Shown: positions 1 through 12,156, counted from the stretch's first letter. The stretch is 64,000 bases of DNA from Arthrobacter sp. S39 (GCF_004320525.1 NZ_SIHX01000004.1:186001-250000), one strand, 5' to 3'. The notes: generated by a model from the sequence alone, not told the origin. Numbers and translations are program-made.

Positions 1-620
1 CGCTGATGGGGCACTCCACCGGCGGCCTGGTCGCAGCGCTGTGGGTGGCCAACCACCCGGGAGCGGCCTCGCAGCTGGTCCTGAACAGCCCTTGGCTGGA
101 AATGCACGGCAATTCCCTGGTGCGCCGGGCCGCGTCAACCATGGTGGCGCCGGTGGCGCGGTTCCGGCCCGAGGCCATCCTGCGATTGCCGGAGCGGGGC
201 TTCTACTGGCGGACCATCAGCAGCTCGGCTGAAGGCGAGTGGGCCCTGGACGACCGTTACCGGCCGCCCATGGCCTTCCCGCTGCGTGCCGGCTGGCTGA
301 GCGCCATCCTGGCCGGCCACGCGAAGGTGGCGCGCGGACTGCGAATCGAGATCCCCATCCTCGTCCTGCTCTCCCAAGGCAGTGCGAATGGGCCATTCTG
401 GACGGAGGAGATGCGGCGGACAGACGCCGTGCTCGACGTGAACATCATCGCCCTCCGTGCCTTGACGCTGGGGCGCACCGTGACGGTGGAGCGTATCGAC
501 GGAGCACTTCACGACGTCTTTCTTTCACCGCCCAAGGTGCGTGCTGATGCCTACGCACGCCTGGCCCGCTGGTTGCGCGGCTACGCCGAGGGCGACGCCG
601 CATCGACCGCGCCGCCGTAA
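1..620 (+). CDS. alpha/beta hydrolase, 5' end outside window
   Basis: C-terminal part of a serine hydrolase; the reading frame is open from the first base, so the N-terminus lies upstream. The nucleophile elbow GHSTGG is visible at the very start (Ser coded near 14-16), and a candidate catalytic His sits in DGALHD near the C-terminus. The fold class is clear, but the substrate is not; lysophospholipase-like esterases look similar. Its last 40 bases overlap the 3' end of the convergent uppS gene, so there is no room for a terminator between them. Confidence 0.8.
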   Translation, partial: LMGHSTGGLVAALWVANHPGAASQLVLNSPWLEMHGNSLVRRAASTMVAPVARFRPEAILRLPERGFYWRTISSSAEGEWALDDRYRPPMAFPLRAGWLSAILAGHAKVARGLRIEIPILVLLSQGSANGPFWTEEMRRTDAVLDVNIIALRALTLGRTVTVERIDGALHDVFLSPPKVRADAYARLARWLRGYAEGDAASTAPP

Positions 621-1405
621 CGCCGGTCCCGCTGGGCGTAGATTTCGACGGCGTCCCACAGGGTCCGCCGGTCAACGTCCGGCCACAGCGTGTCCATAAA
701 GACAAACTCGGCATAGGCCGACTGCCACAGCAGGAAGTTGGACAGCCGCTGCTCCCCCGAACTCCGCAGGAACAGGTCCACGTCCGGCAGGTCAGGCTCG
801 TCCAGGTACTTCTGGATGGTCTTCTCCGTGATGGCCCCGGGCCTAAGCCGGCCGGCGGCCACCTCAGCGGCGATCGAGGACACGGCGTCCGTGATCTCGG
901 CGCGGCCGCCGTAGTTAACACACATGTTCAACGTGCACGTACTGTTGCCCGCCGTGTACTCCTCGGCTTCCTCCAGTTCGCGGATGACCGAGCCCCACAG
1001 CTTGGGCCGGCGGCCCGACCAGCGGACCCGCACACCCCAGGCGTCCAACTGGTTCCGCTGCCGTCGTAGCACGTCCTTGTTAAATCCCATCAGGAACCGG
1101 ACCTCTTCGGGTGAGCGGCGCCAGTTCTCGGTGGAGAATGCGTAAACGCTGACGTACTCGATGCCCAGTTCGATGGCGCCGGCCATAACGTCCAGCAGTG
1201 CCGGCTCGCCGGCCTTGTGCCCCTCAATCCTGGGCAGTCCCCGCTGGTTGGCCCAGCGGCCGTTGCCGTCCATCACGATGGCTACATGCCGGGGAATGAA
1301 TTCGGCGGGAATGGACGGCGCCACGGCACCGGACGGGTGCGGGTACGGCGCCTCCACCGGGGCGGTCCGCTTTCGGGGCGGGCTGTTCTTTTTTCCCAAG
1401 GCCAC
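581..1405 (-). CDS. uppS: isoprenyl transferase (polyprenyl diphosphate synthase, UppS family)
   Basis: Makes the Z-polyprenyl diphosphate carrier lipid for cell-wall synthesis by condensing isopentenyl diphosphate onto an allylic primer. The family signature MDGNGRW is at about residue 45-51, followed by the conserved H-x-A-G segment, and the C-terminal [24 protein letters not shown] type active-site block is present in part (RSSGEQR, then FLLWQ). About 274 aa. I chose GTG at 1405, which leaves 2 nt after the recO stop; an ATG at 1459 in frame would overlap recO by 52 nt. Co-transcribed behind recO. In actinobacteria such enzymes make decaprenyl or undecaprenyl chains; the sequence alone does not settle chain length. 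Confidence 0.93.
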   Translation of the reverse strand: MALGKKNSPPRKRTAPVEAPYPHPSGAVAPSIPAEFIPRHVAIVMDGNGRWANQRGLPRIEGHKAGEPALLDVMAGAIELGIEYVSVYAFSTENWRRSPEEVRFLMGFNKDVLRRQRNQLDAWGVRVRWSGRRPKLWGSVIRELEEAEEYTAGNSTCTLNMCVNYGGRAEITDAVSSIAAEVAAGRLRPGAITEKTIQKYLDEPDLPDVDLFLRSSGEQRLSNFLLWQSAYAEFVFMDTLWPDVDRRTLWDAVEIYAQRDRRYGGAVDAASPSA

Positions 1406-1407
1406 AG

Positions 1408-2160
1408 TCAGGTACGCTCCACATGTTTGAGTGATTTCACGACACGTTCCAGGTGCCATTGCAGGTAGGCAGCCACCAGTCCGGCAGCTTCCCGGCGGTG
1501 GACCGGCAACGATCCGTCCGCCGTCGGCCAGTCCCCGGTCAGCAGGGCACTGAGCAGGACAACTGTTTCCGCTGCCGGCGCGGGAGAACCCGGCGGGCGG
1601 CAGTCGTTGCAGACCATCCCGCCCAGGGGTGCCGAGAATGCCGTGTGCGGTCCGGGCCTGCTGCAGCGGGCACAGTCCGTGAAGCTGGGCGCCCAGCCGC
1701 CGGTGGCCAGCGCCCTGAGCAGGTAGGAATCGAGGATCAGGCCGGCGGAATGCTCATCCCGGCTCAGCGACGCCAGGGCGCCAACGAGAAGGTTGTACTG
1801 GGCGGTCCCGGCTTCGCCGTCGACATCGGTGAGTTTTTCCGCGGTTTCAGTCATGGCTGCGGCCACGGTGTAGCGGCCGTAGTCGGCAGCAATATTTCCG
1901 CCATACGCCCCCTTGGCGACCGCCTGGGTGACGATGTCCAGGGTCCGGCCTGACACGAGCTGGAGATCGGCCACCATGAACGGTTCGAGCCGGGCACCAA
2001 AACGGCTGCTGGTCCGGCGCACGCCCTTGGCCACGGCCCGGACCTGCCCGTGGTGCTTGGTCAGCAGCGTGATGATGCGGTCAGCCTCGCCAAGCTTATG
2101 CGTGCGGAGCACCACGGCGTCATCCCGGTAGGACCGGGCAGCGAAGGATTGTTGGACCAC
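1408..2160 (-). CDS. recO: DNA repair protein RecO
   Basis: Recombination mediator of the RecFOR pathway; helps load RecA on SSB-coated gaps. The N-terminal OB-fold begins with the usual [21 protein letters not shown] style sequence (seen: [18 protein letters not shown]). The C-terminal half carries a zinc-binding pair, CARC then CNDC. Length about 250 aa is normal. Start taken as GTG at 2160 because GGAAG lies 7 nt upstream and homologues begin at this point; an ATG at 2175 is the alternative. Followed at 2 nt by uppS. Confidence 0.93.
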   Translation of the reverse strand: MVQQSFAARSYRDDAVVLRTHKLGEADRIITLLTKHHGQVRAVAKGVRRTSSRFGARLEPFMVADLQLVSGRTLDIVTQAVAKGAYGGNIAADYGRYTVAAAMTETAEKLTDVDGEAGTAQYNLLVGALASLSRDEHSAGLILDSYLLRALATGGWAPSFTDCARCSRPGPHTAFSAPLGGMVCNDCRPPGSPAPAAETVVLLSALLTGDWPTADGSLPVHRREAAGLVAAYLQWHLERVVKSLKHVERT

Positions 2161-2210
2161 GCTTAATCTTCCCATTGTCTGGCGGAATGCCGCCCATTGG
2201 GACGGGCAGG

Positions 2211-2241
2211 CGTTGCGCGCCGGGGGTGCCGGCGCGCAACG
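2211..2241 (-). terminator. hairpin after leuA
   Basis: Perfect 13-bp inverted repeat (CGTTGCGCGCCGG / CCGGCGCGCAACG) with a 5-nt loop, 9 bases past the leuA stop and before recO. No T-run follows on the minus strand, so it may be a weak terminator or an mRNA 3'-end stabiliser. Confidence 0.6.
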
Positions 2242-2249
2242 CGTCCGGG

Positions 2250-4223
<1,974 letters not shown>

Positions 4224-4241
4224 TCACACGAAGGAGCTTAC

Positions 4242-6194
4242 GTGCCCATCTCGGGGATCGATCTGTCCAATATTGACCACAGCGTCCGGCCGCAAGATGA
4301 CCTGTACCAGCACGTGAACGGGTCCTGGCTCAAGGCCACCGAAATTCCGGATGACCGCCCGCTCGAGGGAACCTTCACCGCGCTGCGGGACGGAGCGGAA
4401 ATCGCAGTCCGCGACATCATCGAGGAGGCTGCCGGCAAGGGCGAAACAGCCAGCGGCATCGAGCGGAAGGTCGGCGACCTCTACAACAGCTTCATGGACG
4501 AGGCCACAGTGGAGGCCAGGGGCATGGACCCCATCCGCGACCGGCTGGCCGAGGTCTTCGCCACCGGCACCGCTGCGGAGCTCGTGGCCTTGGCCGGACG
4601 GCTCTTCCGGGCCGATGTCTCGGGCCTCTTCTACATCTACCCCGCCCCCGACGCCGGGAACCCGGACCGCATCCTGCTGTACACCGGTCAGGGCGGCCTC
4701 GGACTGCCGGACGAGTCGTACTACCGCGAGGAGAAGTTCGCTCCGATGGTCACAGCGTACGGGGACCACGTGCGCGCCATGTTTACCCTCGCCGGCGTCG
4801 GGAATCCCGACGAAGCGTCGGCCCGCGTGGTGGGCCTGGAAACCCGGCTGGCCTCACACCACTGGGACAACGTCACCCTGCGGGACCCGCAAAAGACCTA
4901 CAACCTCAAGACCGCCGACGAAGCAGCCACACTGTTCCCCCTGCTCGGAACATGGTTCGACGCCGCAGGCATCGACGCCGGCAAGCGGCAGGAAATTGTG
5001 GTCAGCACGCCGGACTTCTTCGTCGGGGCTGCCGGGCTGCTCGAGTCCGAACCGCTGGCGGCATGGCAGGAATGGCTTGCCATGCGCGTTATCGGCTCCG
5101 CCGCGCCGTACCTGTCCCAGGCGTTCGTGGACGCAAATTTCGCGTTCTACGGAACCACCATCAGCGGCACACCGCGGAACAAGGACCGCTGGAAGCGGGG
5201 AGTCGGCGTCGTCGAAGCGGCCCTCGGTGAAGCCGTTGGACAGATCTATGTCTCCCGCCACTTCCCCGAAACGCACAAGGCACGCATGCAGACCCTGGTG
5301 TCCAACCTCATCGAGGCGTACCGCCAAAGCATCACCGGCCTTGACTGGATGGGCGAGGACACCAAGGCCGAAGCCCTGCGGAAGCTGGCCGCATTCCGGG
5401 CCAAGATCGGCTACCCGGACAAGTGGATTGACTACTCCGCTGTGGAAATCGACCCCAAGGACCTCCTGGGGAACGTTGAACGGGCGCACAACGCCGACGT
5501 CGACCGCCACCTCGACGAGGTAGGCAAGCCCGTGGACCTCAACAAGTGGCTCATGACCCCGCAGACGGTCAACGCCTACTACCACCCCATGCTGAATGAG
5601 ATCGTTTTCCCGGCAGCCATCCTGCAGCCGCCGTTCTTTACCGCCGACGCGGATGACGCGGTCAATTACGGGGGCATCGGAGCCGTCATTGGCCACGAGA
5701 TCGGGCACGGTTTTGACGACCAGGGGTCCCAGTTCGACGGCGGCGGCGCACTCCGGAACTGGTGGACCGAAGAAGACCGGAAGGCATTCGAGCAACTGAC
5801 AGCCAAGCTCGTGGCCCAGTACGACGCCCTGTCCCCCTATGCGGCGCCCGACCACAACGTCAACGGCCGCCTGACGCTGGGCGAAAACATCGGCGACCTC
5901 GGCGGACTGACCATCGGCTACAAGGCCTACCTCATCAGCCTCGACGGCAAGGAACCGGAAGTCCTTGACGGGCTGACCGGGCAGCAGCGCTTCTTCGCGT
6001 CCTGGGCGGCCGGCTGGCGGCAGGTCATCAGGTCGGAGGAAGCTATCCGGAGGCTGGCCACGGATCCGCACTCCCCCAACGAGTTCCGGACCAATGCGAT
6101 CGCCAAGAACCTGGATGCCTTCCACGACGCGTTCGGCGTGACCGAACAGGACGGCATGTGGATGCCGCACGAGGACCGCGTCAGCATCTGGTAA
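4242..6194 (+). CDS. pepO: M13 family metallopeptidase (neprilysin-like, PepO)
   Basis: Zinc endopeptidase of the neprilysin family. Peptidase_M13_N covers roughly residues 10-390 and the catalytic domain follows. The zinc motif HEIGH is at residues 485-489 and the third ligand motif ENIGDLGG starts at residue 548; both are intact. 650 aa is the usual bacterial length. No signal peptide or membrane anchor is visible, so a cytoplasmic oligopeptidase is likely. GTG at 4242 is chosen for its AAGGAG site 6 nt upstream and the homologue-like N-terminus (MPISGIDLS). Divergent from leuA; ends at a strong bidirectional hairpin. Confidence 0.94.
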   Translation: MPISGIDLSNIDHSVRPQDDLYQHVNGSWLKATEIPDDRPLEGTFTALRDGAEIAVRDIIEEAAGKGETASGIERKVGDLYNSFMDEATVEARGMDPIRDRLAEVFATGTAAELVALAGRLFRADVSGLFYIYPAPDAGNPDRILLYTGQGGLGLPDESYYREEKFAPMVTAYGDHVRAMFTLAGVGNPDEASARVVGLETRLASHHWDNVTLRDPQKTYNLKTADEAATLFPLLGTWFDAAGIDAGKRQEIVVSTPDFFVGAAGLLESEPLAAWQEWLAMRVIGSAAPYLSQAFVDANFAFYGTTISGTPRNKDRWKRGVGVVEAALGEAVGQIYVSRHFPETHKARMQTLVSNLIEAYRQSITGLDWMGEDTKAEALRKLAAFRAKIGYPDKWIDYSAVEIDPKDLLGNVERAHNADVDRHLDEVGKPVDLNKWLMTPQTVNAYYHPMLNEIVFPAAILQPPFFTADADDAVNYGGIGAVIGHEIGHGFDDQGSQFDGGGALRNWWTEEDRKAFEQLTAKLVAQYDALSPYAAPDHNVNGRLTLGENIGDLGGLTIGYKAYLISLDGKEPEVLDGLTGQQRFFASWAAGWRQVIRSEEAIRRLATDPHSPNEFRTNAIAKNLDAFHDAFGVTEQDGMWMPHEDRVSIW

Positions 6195-6201
6195 AACCTG
6201 G

Positions 6202-6245
6202 GCGAAAGGGCGGGCCGGCACGAACGTGCCGGCCCGCCCTTTCGC
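6202..6245. terminator. bidirectional terminator between pepO and the LCP gene
   Basis: Perfect 20-bp inverted repeat with a GAAC loop. The arms start GCGAAAGGGCGGG and end CCCGCCCTTTCGC, giving A/T-rich outer edges in both directions. It sits 8 bases after the pepO stop and 20 bases after the stop of the convergent LCP gene. Confidence 0.85.
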
Positions 6246-6264
6246 TTGAAAGCGGGTTTCCCGT

Positions 6265-7842
6265 TCAGCCCGCGACGATGAGCTCCGGGTTCGCCTGCTG
6301 GCAGACGGCGTCACCCGCAGTCTGGTTCACGATATCCCCGGGGAGGGCGGCGGCTCCGTACGTGGCACCGCTGGTGAAGTCGGTGCCGAGGTAAACCTGG
6401 ACGCCGCCCACGGCCGGGGCGGGCAGGATCTGTGCCGCAGGAATTCCCAGAAGTGCGGCCACGTCCGCGGCCACATCCGCGAACTCGGATCCGTAGTAGA
6501 CCACGGACTGGGCCACGGGCTGGGCTTCCAGCCTGGCGGTCTGGGTGAAGCCGCCGGACACCAGCGCCTGGATGATCTCCTGCGCCCGCCCGGGAACGCC
6601 CGTACCGTTCGCCACCGTCACCGGCTGGAGTGCCTTGTCATAGGGCGGTGCCGGCGGAACATTTTCGGTCGGCGTTGCGGTGGGGGCAGGGGTTGCCGTA
6701 TCAGAGGGCGACGGCGTGGTGGGCGCCGTGGGGTCGGTGAGGTCCACGTCCTTGCGGAGCGCCGAAAACAGCTGGGCGCCCGCGGGTTCGGCGATTTCCA
6801 GCCGGTTCGGATCCTGCACGGCAGGGGTGGTGGGAACGGCGACGAAGGCAACCTTGCTGATGTCGATGTCCTTGAGCCGGTTCCCGATGGTGAGCAGGGA
6901 CGGCACCGAAGCCAGCCCTTCGTCAACGGTGAGGTTCTGCGTAACGGTGTCAGCGATCCGCAGCATCTTGCCGGGATCGGACAGCGTGCCTTCGTCCTTG
7001 ATCTTGCGGGTCAGGGAGGAGAGGAAGCCCTGCTGGGCCTTGATTCGCCCGAGGTCGCCGCCATCTGCGAAAGCGTGCCGGGTCCGCAGGAAGGCAAGGG
7101 CCATTTCGCCCTGCACGGCAGACGTTCCCTTCGGCAGCCGGAGGCGTGAGTCAGGATCGTAGACGGCGTCGCTGATGCACACGTCAACACCGCCGACGGT
7201 ATTGGACAGCTCCTTGACGGCGTTGAAGTCGGCCATCATGAAGTGGTCCACTTCGAGCCCGGTGAGTTTGTTGACGGTGTCCACCGCGCACCCTATGCCG
7301 GCCTGGGCCATCGCCTCGTTGATCATGACGCCGCTGCGGGCGGGGTAGACCTGCTTTGTTTCCTGGTCCTTGCACTGCGGAATATCCACCAGCAGGTCAC
7401 GGGGGAAGCTGATGACATTGACGCGCTTGTTGTCGGCTGAAATGTCCATCAGCATCATCACGTCAGACTGCCCGTAGCCGCTGGAGAGATCAGCCGCGCC
7501 GTATTCGGAGTTCTTGCCGTCCCTGGTGTCTGAGCCAAGGATCAGGATCTGCATCCTGTCGTTGGAGTCGCTGACAGGGTTGGAGTTGCCATCCCCTGCG
7601 GTCAGCGGCGCCTTGGAGATGTTGGACTGGAGCCGGAAGTACCAGTACCCGGCGAAGGCAAGGCCGCCCACCACCACAACGGTGACGACCGCTGTGGCCA
7701 CCTTCAGCCACAACGGCATCCGGCGCTGCGATCCCAAGTGGCGGGCTGCACCAACCCCGGCATCTTCCGCGTGGCGGGAAACTGGTCCTGATCCGGCTGA
7801 CGGGTCAGCTCCGTATTCGCGCTCGTCGCGGCCTCGCACCAC
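6265..7842 (-). CDS. LCP family glycopolymer transferase (LytR-CpsA-Psr) with LytR_C domain
   Basis: Membrane-anchored enzyme that attaches anionic glycopolymers from lipid carriers to peptidoglycan. Layout: cytoplasmic N-tail, one membrane helix at about residues 46-68, LCP domain from about 100 to 300 (SDTRDG, SFPRDLLVDIP and the Arg-rich FLRTRH segment), a Pro/Thr-rich linker near 385-405, and a C-terminal LytR_C domain to residue 525. GTG at 7842 has AGAGGAAGG 8 nt upstream. Transcribed alone, behind the era terminator. Which polymer it transfers cannot be told from sequence. Confidence 0.92.
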   Translation of the reverse strand: MVRGRDEREYGADPSAGSGPVSRHAEDAGVGAARHLGSQRRMPLWLKVATAVVTVVVVGGLAFAGYWYFRLQSNISKAPLTAGDGNSNPVSDSNDRMQILILGSDTRDGKNSEYGAADLSSGYGQSDVMMLMDISADNKRVNVISFPRDLLVDIPQCKDQETKQVYPARSGVMINEAMAQAGIGCAVDTVNKLTGLEVDHFMMADFNAVKELSNTVGGVDVCISDAVYDPDSRLRLPKGTSAVQGEMALAFLRTRHAFADGGDLGRIKAQQGFLSSLTRKIKDEGTLSDPGKMLRIADTVTQNLTVDEGLASVPSLLTIGNRLKDIDISKVAFVAVPTTPAVQDPNRLEIAEPAGAQLFSALRKDVDLTDPTAPTTPSPSDTATPAPTATPTENVPPAPPYDKALQPVTVANGTGVPGRAQEIIQALVSGGFTQTARLEAQPVAQSVVYYGSEFADVAADVAALLGIPAAQILPAPAVGGVQVYLGTDFTSGATYGAAALPGDIVNQTAGDAVCQQANPELIVAG

Positions 7843-7905
7843 AGGTTGTACCTTCCTCTTTAATCTGAATCCGGCCCATTTTAGTAGTCCAGGCTGGGAA
7901 AAAGC

Positions 7906-7930
7906 CGGGTGCCCCGGCCCGGGGCACCCG
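7906..7930 (-). terminator. rho-independent terminator after era
   Basis: 11-bp perfect stem (CGGGTGCCCCG / CGGGGCACCCG) with a 3-nt loop, followed on the minus strand by GGC and a TTTTT run. It lies 11 bases past the era stop. Confidence 0.85.
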
Positions 7931-7941
7931 CTGGGGCGTTC

Positions 7942-8916
7942 TCAGAAGCCTAGCTTGACCAGCTGTTTGGGGTCCCGTTGCCAGTCCTTGGCCACCTTCA
8001 CGTGGAGGTCCAGGTAGATGCGGGCGCCGAGCAGCGCCTCGATCCCCTTGCGCGCGTTCGTGCCCACCTCGCGGAGCCTGGCCCCGCCCTTGCCAATGAT
8101 GATGGCCTTCTGGGACGGCCGCTCCACATAGAGGTTTACCCGGACATCCAGGAACGGCCGGTCCTCGGGGCGGCCCTCACGGGGCACGATTTCGTCCACG
8201 ACAACGGCCAGGGAGTGCGGCAGTTCGTCGCGCACGCCTTCGAGGGCAGCTTCCCGGATGAGTTCGGCGATCATGACGGCTTCGGGCTCGTCCGTCAGGT
8301 GCCCGTCCGGGTACAGGGGCGGGGACGCCGGCATGTGGCTGATCAGGACGTCGGCGACGACGCCCACCTGGAAGCCGTCGGTGGCGGAGACCGGGACGAT
8401 GTCCTTCCAGCCGTCCTCACCGAGAACCTCCCGGCCGAGGGCGTCGACGGCGAGGAGCTGCTCGGTGAGGCCTTGCTGGTCCACCGTGTCGGACTTCGTG
8501 ACGATCGCGATGACCGGCTTGTTGCCGATCGCGGCGAGCTGGGCAGCAATAAATTTGTCGCCCGGGCCGATTTTCTCGTTGGCAGGCAGGCAGAAGCCAA
8601 TGGCGTCAACCTCAGCGAGGGTATCAGCGACGAGATCGTTGAGGCGTTTTCCCAGCAGTGTGCGGGGGCGGTGCAGGCCGGGAGTGTCCACCAGGATCAG
8701 CTGGGCGTCGTCCCGGTGGACGATCCCGCGGATGGTGTGGCGGGTGGTCTGCGGCTTGGCCGAGGTGATGGCGACTTTCTGGCCCACCAGGGCGTTGGTC
8801 AGGGTGGACTTGCCGGCGTTGGGACGTCCCACCAGCACGGCAAAGCCGGCGCGGAAGCCGCCGAAGTCGTCCTTGGCGGCATCCTTGTTGCCTGGGTGGT
8901 TATTTTTCTTGCTCAC
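7942..8916 (-). CDS. era: GTPase Era
   Basis: Ras-like GTPase that binds the 3' end of 16S rRNA and assists 30S assembly. G1 motif GRPNAGKS at residues 30-37, G3 DTPG, G4 TKSD, and the C-terminal KH domain with IIGKGGARL. 324 aa; an N-terminal Lys/Asn-rich tail of about 20 residues precedes the G domain. GTG at 8916 chosen for GGGAG 6 nt upstream; it overlaps the end of the CNNM/CBS gene by 17 nt. Last gene of the phoH-ybeY-CBS-era run. Confidence 0.96.
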   Translation of the reverse strand: MSKKNNHPGNKDAAKDDFGGFRAGFAVLVGRPNAGKSTLTNALVGQKVAITSAKPQTTRHTIRGIVHRDDAQLILVDTPGLHRPRTLLGKRLNDLVADTLAEVDAIGFCLPANEKIGPGDKFIAAQLAAIGNKPVIAIVTKSDTVDQQGLTEQLLAVDALGREVLGEDGWKDIVPVSATDGFQVGVVADVLISHMPASPPLYPDGHLTDEPEAVMIAELIREAALEGVRDELPHSLAVVVDEIVPREGRPEDRPFLDVRVNLYVERPSQKAIIIGKGGARLREVGTNARKGIEALLGARIYLDLHVKVAKDWQRDPKQLVKLGF

Positions 8917-10231
8917 GTGGAACTCCCTGCTGGGTTGTTTCCGCCTCGTCGAGGAGGTCTTCAAGGTCAGTGTCTACTTTTGGAACGGCTGCCGCAACGA
9001 TGTGACTGACACGGTTGCGGCGGCCCTCGAGGCGCTCGGCGCGCAGCGCAATGCCACCCACCTCCACGGTGCTCCCGACAATCGGTACCCGGCCAAGGGC
9101 CTTTGCCAGCAGCCCTCCCACGGTGTCGACTTCGTCGTCGTCGAGTTCGATGTCAAAAAGTTCGCCAAGGTCATCAATGCTCATCCGGGAACTGACCCGG
9201 TAGGAGCCGTCCTCCAGCGCTACGGCCTCGGCGCTCTCCGTGTCGTATTCGTCCACGATCTCGCCGACGATCTCTTCGATGAGATCCTCCAGTGTGACCA
9301 GGCCGGCCGTGCCGCCGTATTCATCAATAACGATGGCTACGTGCGTGGATTCCTTCTGGAGCTCCCGGAGGAGGTCGCTGACCGGCTTGGACTCCGGAAC
9401 GTAACGCACCTCACGGGCCAGTGATTCGACGGGCGGCGGCTCCTCGTTGGGCCCCAGTTCGTGGAGCGTGGCGGCAACGTCCTTCAGGTAGACGATCCCC
9501 AGGATCTGGTCCGTGTTGTCCTGTATCACCGGAATCCTGGAATAGCCGGACCGCAGGAACAGGGACATGGCACGCCTGAGGCTGGATCCGGCGTCGATGC
9601 TGAGGATGTCTGTCCGGGGCACCATGACGGCCCGCACCAAAGTGTCGCCGAAGTCGAAGACGGACTGGATCATCTCAGCCTCGGTGTCCTCGATCATGTC
9701 CGATTCGCTGGCCCGGTCCACAAGTTCGCGGAATTCCTGTTCACTGAAGAATGCCTCATCCCCGCCCGGCGCACCCGGTGCGGCGGCACTGCCCAGCGCC
9801 ACCAGCCACGCAGGGATGGGGCCCAGGACCCAGGTGAGGAAGCGGATGAGGGGCGCCGTGAACCTCACCACCGCAGCCGAGTGGAGCCGGCCGAGTTGGC
9901 GCGGCGAGACACCGACGATGACGAATCCGAGCAGGGCCATGATCCCGGTGGCTGCCAGCCCGGCGAGCCAGACGTTGTCCAGCAGGCTGTGCAGCAGGAC
10001 GGCAACTGCCACCGCGGATGCCATCTCAAACCAGATCCGCCAGAACCTCAGCGCGCGGATGTGGGCCACCGGGTGCGCCATGATGCTCCGCATGGCGTTA
10101 CCGCGGCTCCTGAGGAGAGCTTCTTCGGCGTCGTGCCGCGGAAGAAAATTGAAGGCGGCCTCGGCCGCGGTCAGGACGGCGGCCATGCTGAGGAACGCCA
10201 GGGCCATGCCAACAAGGAGCAGGGGGGTCAC
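8900..10231 (-). CDS. CNNM-type transporter domain / CBS domain protein (HlyC/CorC family)
   Basis: Membrane protein with a DUF21/CNNM transmembrane region (helices at about residues 1-22, 55-75, 80-105 and 125-150), two CBS domains (about 205-320, starting with the typical MVPRTDI motif) and a C-terminal CorC_HlyC domain (about 335-420, DDLGELF). The family is linked to Mg2+/Co2+ export or resistance; older names call it hemolysin, which is probably misleading. 443 aa. The GTG start overlaps the ybeY stop by 4 nt (GTGA), so it is likely translationally coupled. Confidence 0.9.
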   Translation of the reverse strand: MTPLLLVGMALAFLSMAAVLTAAEAAFNFLPRHDAEEALLRSRGNAMRSIMAHPVAHIRALRFWRIWFEMASAVAVAVLLHSLLDNVWLAGLAATGIMALLGFVIVGVSPRQLGRLHSAAVVRFTAPLIRFLTWVLGPIPAWLVALGSAAAPGAPGGDEAFFSEQEFRELVDRASESDMIEDTEAEMIQSVFDFGDTLVRAVMVPRTDILSIDAGSSLRRAMSLFLRSGYSRIPVIQDNTDQILGIVYLKDVAATLHELGPNEEPPPVESLAREVRYVPESKPVSDLLRELQKESTHVAIVIDEYGGTAGLVTLEDLIEEIVGEIVDEYDTESAEAVALEDGSYRVSSRMSIDDLGELFDIELDDDEVDTVGGLLAKALGRVPIVGSTVEVGGIALRAERLEGRRNRVSHIVAAAVPKVDTDLEDLLDEAETTQQGVPREQEK

Positions 10232-10701
10232 TTCGTTGTCTCGGCGGGTGCTTCTTTGCCGGTGAAGCCGGACAGCAGTTCGCGCTGGAGCCCGAACATC
10301 TCAGCCTTTTCTTCGGGTTCGGCGTGGTCATATCCGAGAAGGTGGAGGATTCCGTGCGTGGTCAGGAGGAGCATCTCGTCCTGGAGGGAGTGCCCCGCGT
10401 TTTTCGCCTGCACTTTGGCCACCTGCGGGCAGACTGCGATGTCGCCCAGCATTCCCTGCGGGGTGGGCCGGTCCGGCGTGCCGGGGGTCAGCTCATCCAT
10501 GGGTACCGAGAGGACATCCGTGGACCCTGGCTCGTCCATCAGTTCGATGTGGAGCTTCTCCATCGCCGGTTCGTCCACCAGGAGAATGGACAGTTCGGCC
10601 TGCGGGTGGATGTACAGCTGGCCAAAAATATACCGCGACAGCGCCACGAGCTCTGCCTCGTCCACCTGGACACCGGACTCGTTGTTCACTTCGATGCTCA
10701 T
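10228..10701 (-). CDS. ybeY: endoribonuclease YbeY (rRNA maturation factor)
   Basis: Zinc-dependent RNase that acts in 16S rRNA 3'-end processing and ribosome quality control. The zinc motif HGILHLLGYDH is intact, with His116, His120 and His126. 157 aa, normal for the family. ATG overlaps the phoH stop by 4 nt (ATGA), and its stop overlaps the next gene by 4 nt; the phoH-ybeY-CBS-era order is widely conserved. Confidence 0.96.
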   Translation of the reverse strand: MSIEVNNESGVQVDEAELVALSRYIFGQLYIHPQAELSILLVDEPAMEKLHIELMDEPGSTDVLSVPMDELTPGTPDRPTPQGMLGDIAVCPQVAKVQAKNAGHSLQDEMLLLTTHGILHLLGYDHAEPEEKAEMFGLQRELLSGFTGKEAPAETTK

Positions 10702-11783
10702 GCGCGCTCCCCCTGCTTTTCACGGCCTACCGAATGCTTGACCCTGTTCCGCTGGACGTCGTCCCAGACGCTGTAGGCCTGGACGATGTCCCCGACGAGG
10801 CGGTGGCGTACAACGTCGGTGGCGTCCAGGACCGAGAAGTTGATGTCCTCGATGCCGTGCAGGATTTCCGCCACGATCCGAAGACCGGAGCGGGTGCCGA
10901 ACGGGAGGTCCACCTGGGTGACGTCGCCGGTGACCACCATTTTGGAGCCAAAGCCGAGCCTGGTAAGGAACATCTTCATCTGTTCCGGCGTGGTGTTCTG
11001 TGCTTCGTCGAGAATGATGAAGGCGTCGTTGAGCGTCCTGCCGCGCATGTACGCAAGCGGAGCCACTTCAATGGTGCCCGCGGCCATGAGCCGCGGGATG
11101 GATTCGGGGTCCATCATGTCGTGGAGGGCATCGTAGAGGGGCCTGAGGTAGGGGTCGATCTTGTCGCTGAGCGTGCCCGGCAGGAACCCGAGCCGCTCGC
11201 CGGCTTCCACTGCGGGCCGGGTCAGGATGATGCGGCTGACTTCCTTCTGCTGCAGCGCCTGTACCGCCTTGGCCATGGCCAGGTACGTCTTGCCGGTGCC
11301 TGCGGGGCCGATGCCGAAAATCACCGTGTTGGCGTCGATGGCGTCCACGTAGTTTTTCTGGTTGAGCGTTTTGGGCCGGATGGTCCTGCCGCGGCTGGAA
11401 AGGATGTCGTGGGTCAGGACATCAACCGGGTTCTGCAAGGACTGGCTCCGCAGCAGCGCCACGAGTTGCTGCAGTACGGCGGGGCTGATCACCGTGCCGC
11501 GGGCGACCAGGCCGCGGACCTCCTGCAGCAGCCGCATGATCCTGGGCACATCGGCGGCAGGTCCGCTGATGGACAGTTCATTGCCGCGCACGTGGAAATT
11601 GACGGCCGGGAACTGCTCCTCGATGAAACGGAGGGCCTCATCATGGCTGCCGAGCGACTGGACCATCTGATCGGAGTTGTCAAAAACGACCACCTCCGTC
11701 CGGATGCCGGGAAGGGTGTGGGGAAATTCTCCTGCGGTGCGCTCAGTATTCAGCCGGCGCTTTCCGTTCGCTGATTCAGTCAT
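10698..11783 (-). CDS. PhoH family ATPase/RNA helicase-like protein
   Basis: Cytoplasmic P-loop NTPase. The Walker A motif GPAGTGKT is at about residues 157-164 and a Walker B-like block (AFIILDEAQN) follows around 255. An N-terminal KH-like segment (about 30-110) precedes the ATPase, as in PhoH/PhoL proteins found before ybeY. 361 aa from ATG at 11783; the frame stays open upstream but without a better ribosome site. Role in RNA metabolism is inferred from family and neighbours. Confidence 0.9.
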   Translation of the reverse strand: MTESANGKRRLNTERTAGEFPHTLPGIRTEVVVFDNSDQMVQSLGSHDEALRFIEEQFPAVNFHVRGNELSISGPAADVPRIMRLLQEVRGLVARGTVISPAVLQQLVALLRSQSLQNPVDVLTHDILSSRGRTIRPKTLNQKNYVDAIDANTVIFGIGPAGTGKTYLAMAKAVQALQQKEVSRIILTRPAVEAGERLGFLPGTLSDKIDPYLRPLYDALHDMMDPESIPRLMAAGTIEVAPLAYMRGRTLNDAFIILDEAQNTTPEQMKMFLTRLGFGSKMVVTGDVTQVDLPFGTRSGLRIVAEILHGIEDINFSVLDATDVVRHRLVGDIVQAYSVWDDVQRNRVKHSVGREKQGERA

Positions 11784-12156
11784 GGTGCTGGCCCGCAGGC
11801 CTGTGGTCCCCTCCAGTTCAAATTCGGTATTCCGTGGACCGCCGGGGCGTGCTGCCACGCCCGCCGGAGGTCCCCGGGTTCATACCATCTTACGCCAGCG
11901 CAGGGCCAGAGGCGGCTGGGTGGAGGGCTTCACAGCGGCTGTGCGCGGCCCGCCGGCCGTATCGGAAAGGTCCCCTGGGGCGGGAAGTTGCCGTCATTAG
12001 GTATCAACTTCATATCGGCCTCATATCGTTCCCGTTGCAGTTACACCGGTCGGCGGAGTTCGGACCTCAGGGCCAGTTTCCCTGTGCGATGCTGGAAATC
12101 AAGGCCGTCCGGGGACCGGCTCCATCATCACAGCCAGGAAGGACAGTGCCATCACA
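11784..12156. promoter_or_regulatory. divergent promoter region, phoH / GerMN lipoprotein
   Basis: 373 bases without a recognised gene. On the minus strand TAAGAT (near 11890) is a possible phoH -10. On the plus side there is an exact TCATATCG direct repeat at 12010-12017 and 12021-12028, an 11-base period, which is the spacing typical of tandem response-regulator sites. No small ORF with a good ribosome site was found. Confidence 0.4.
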
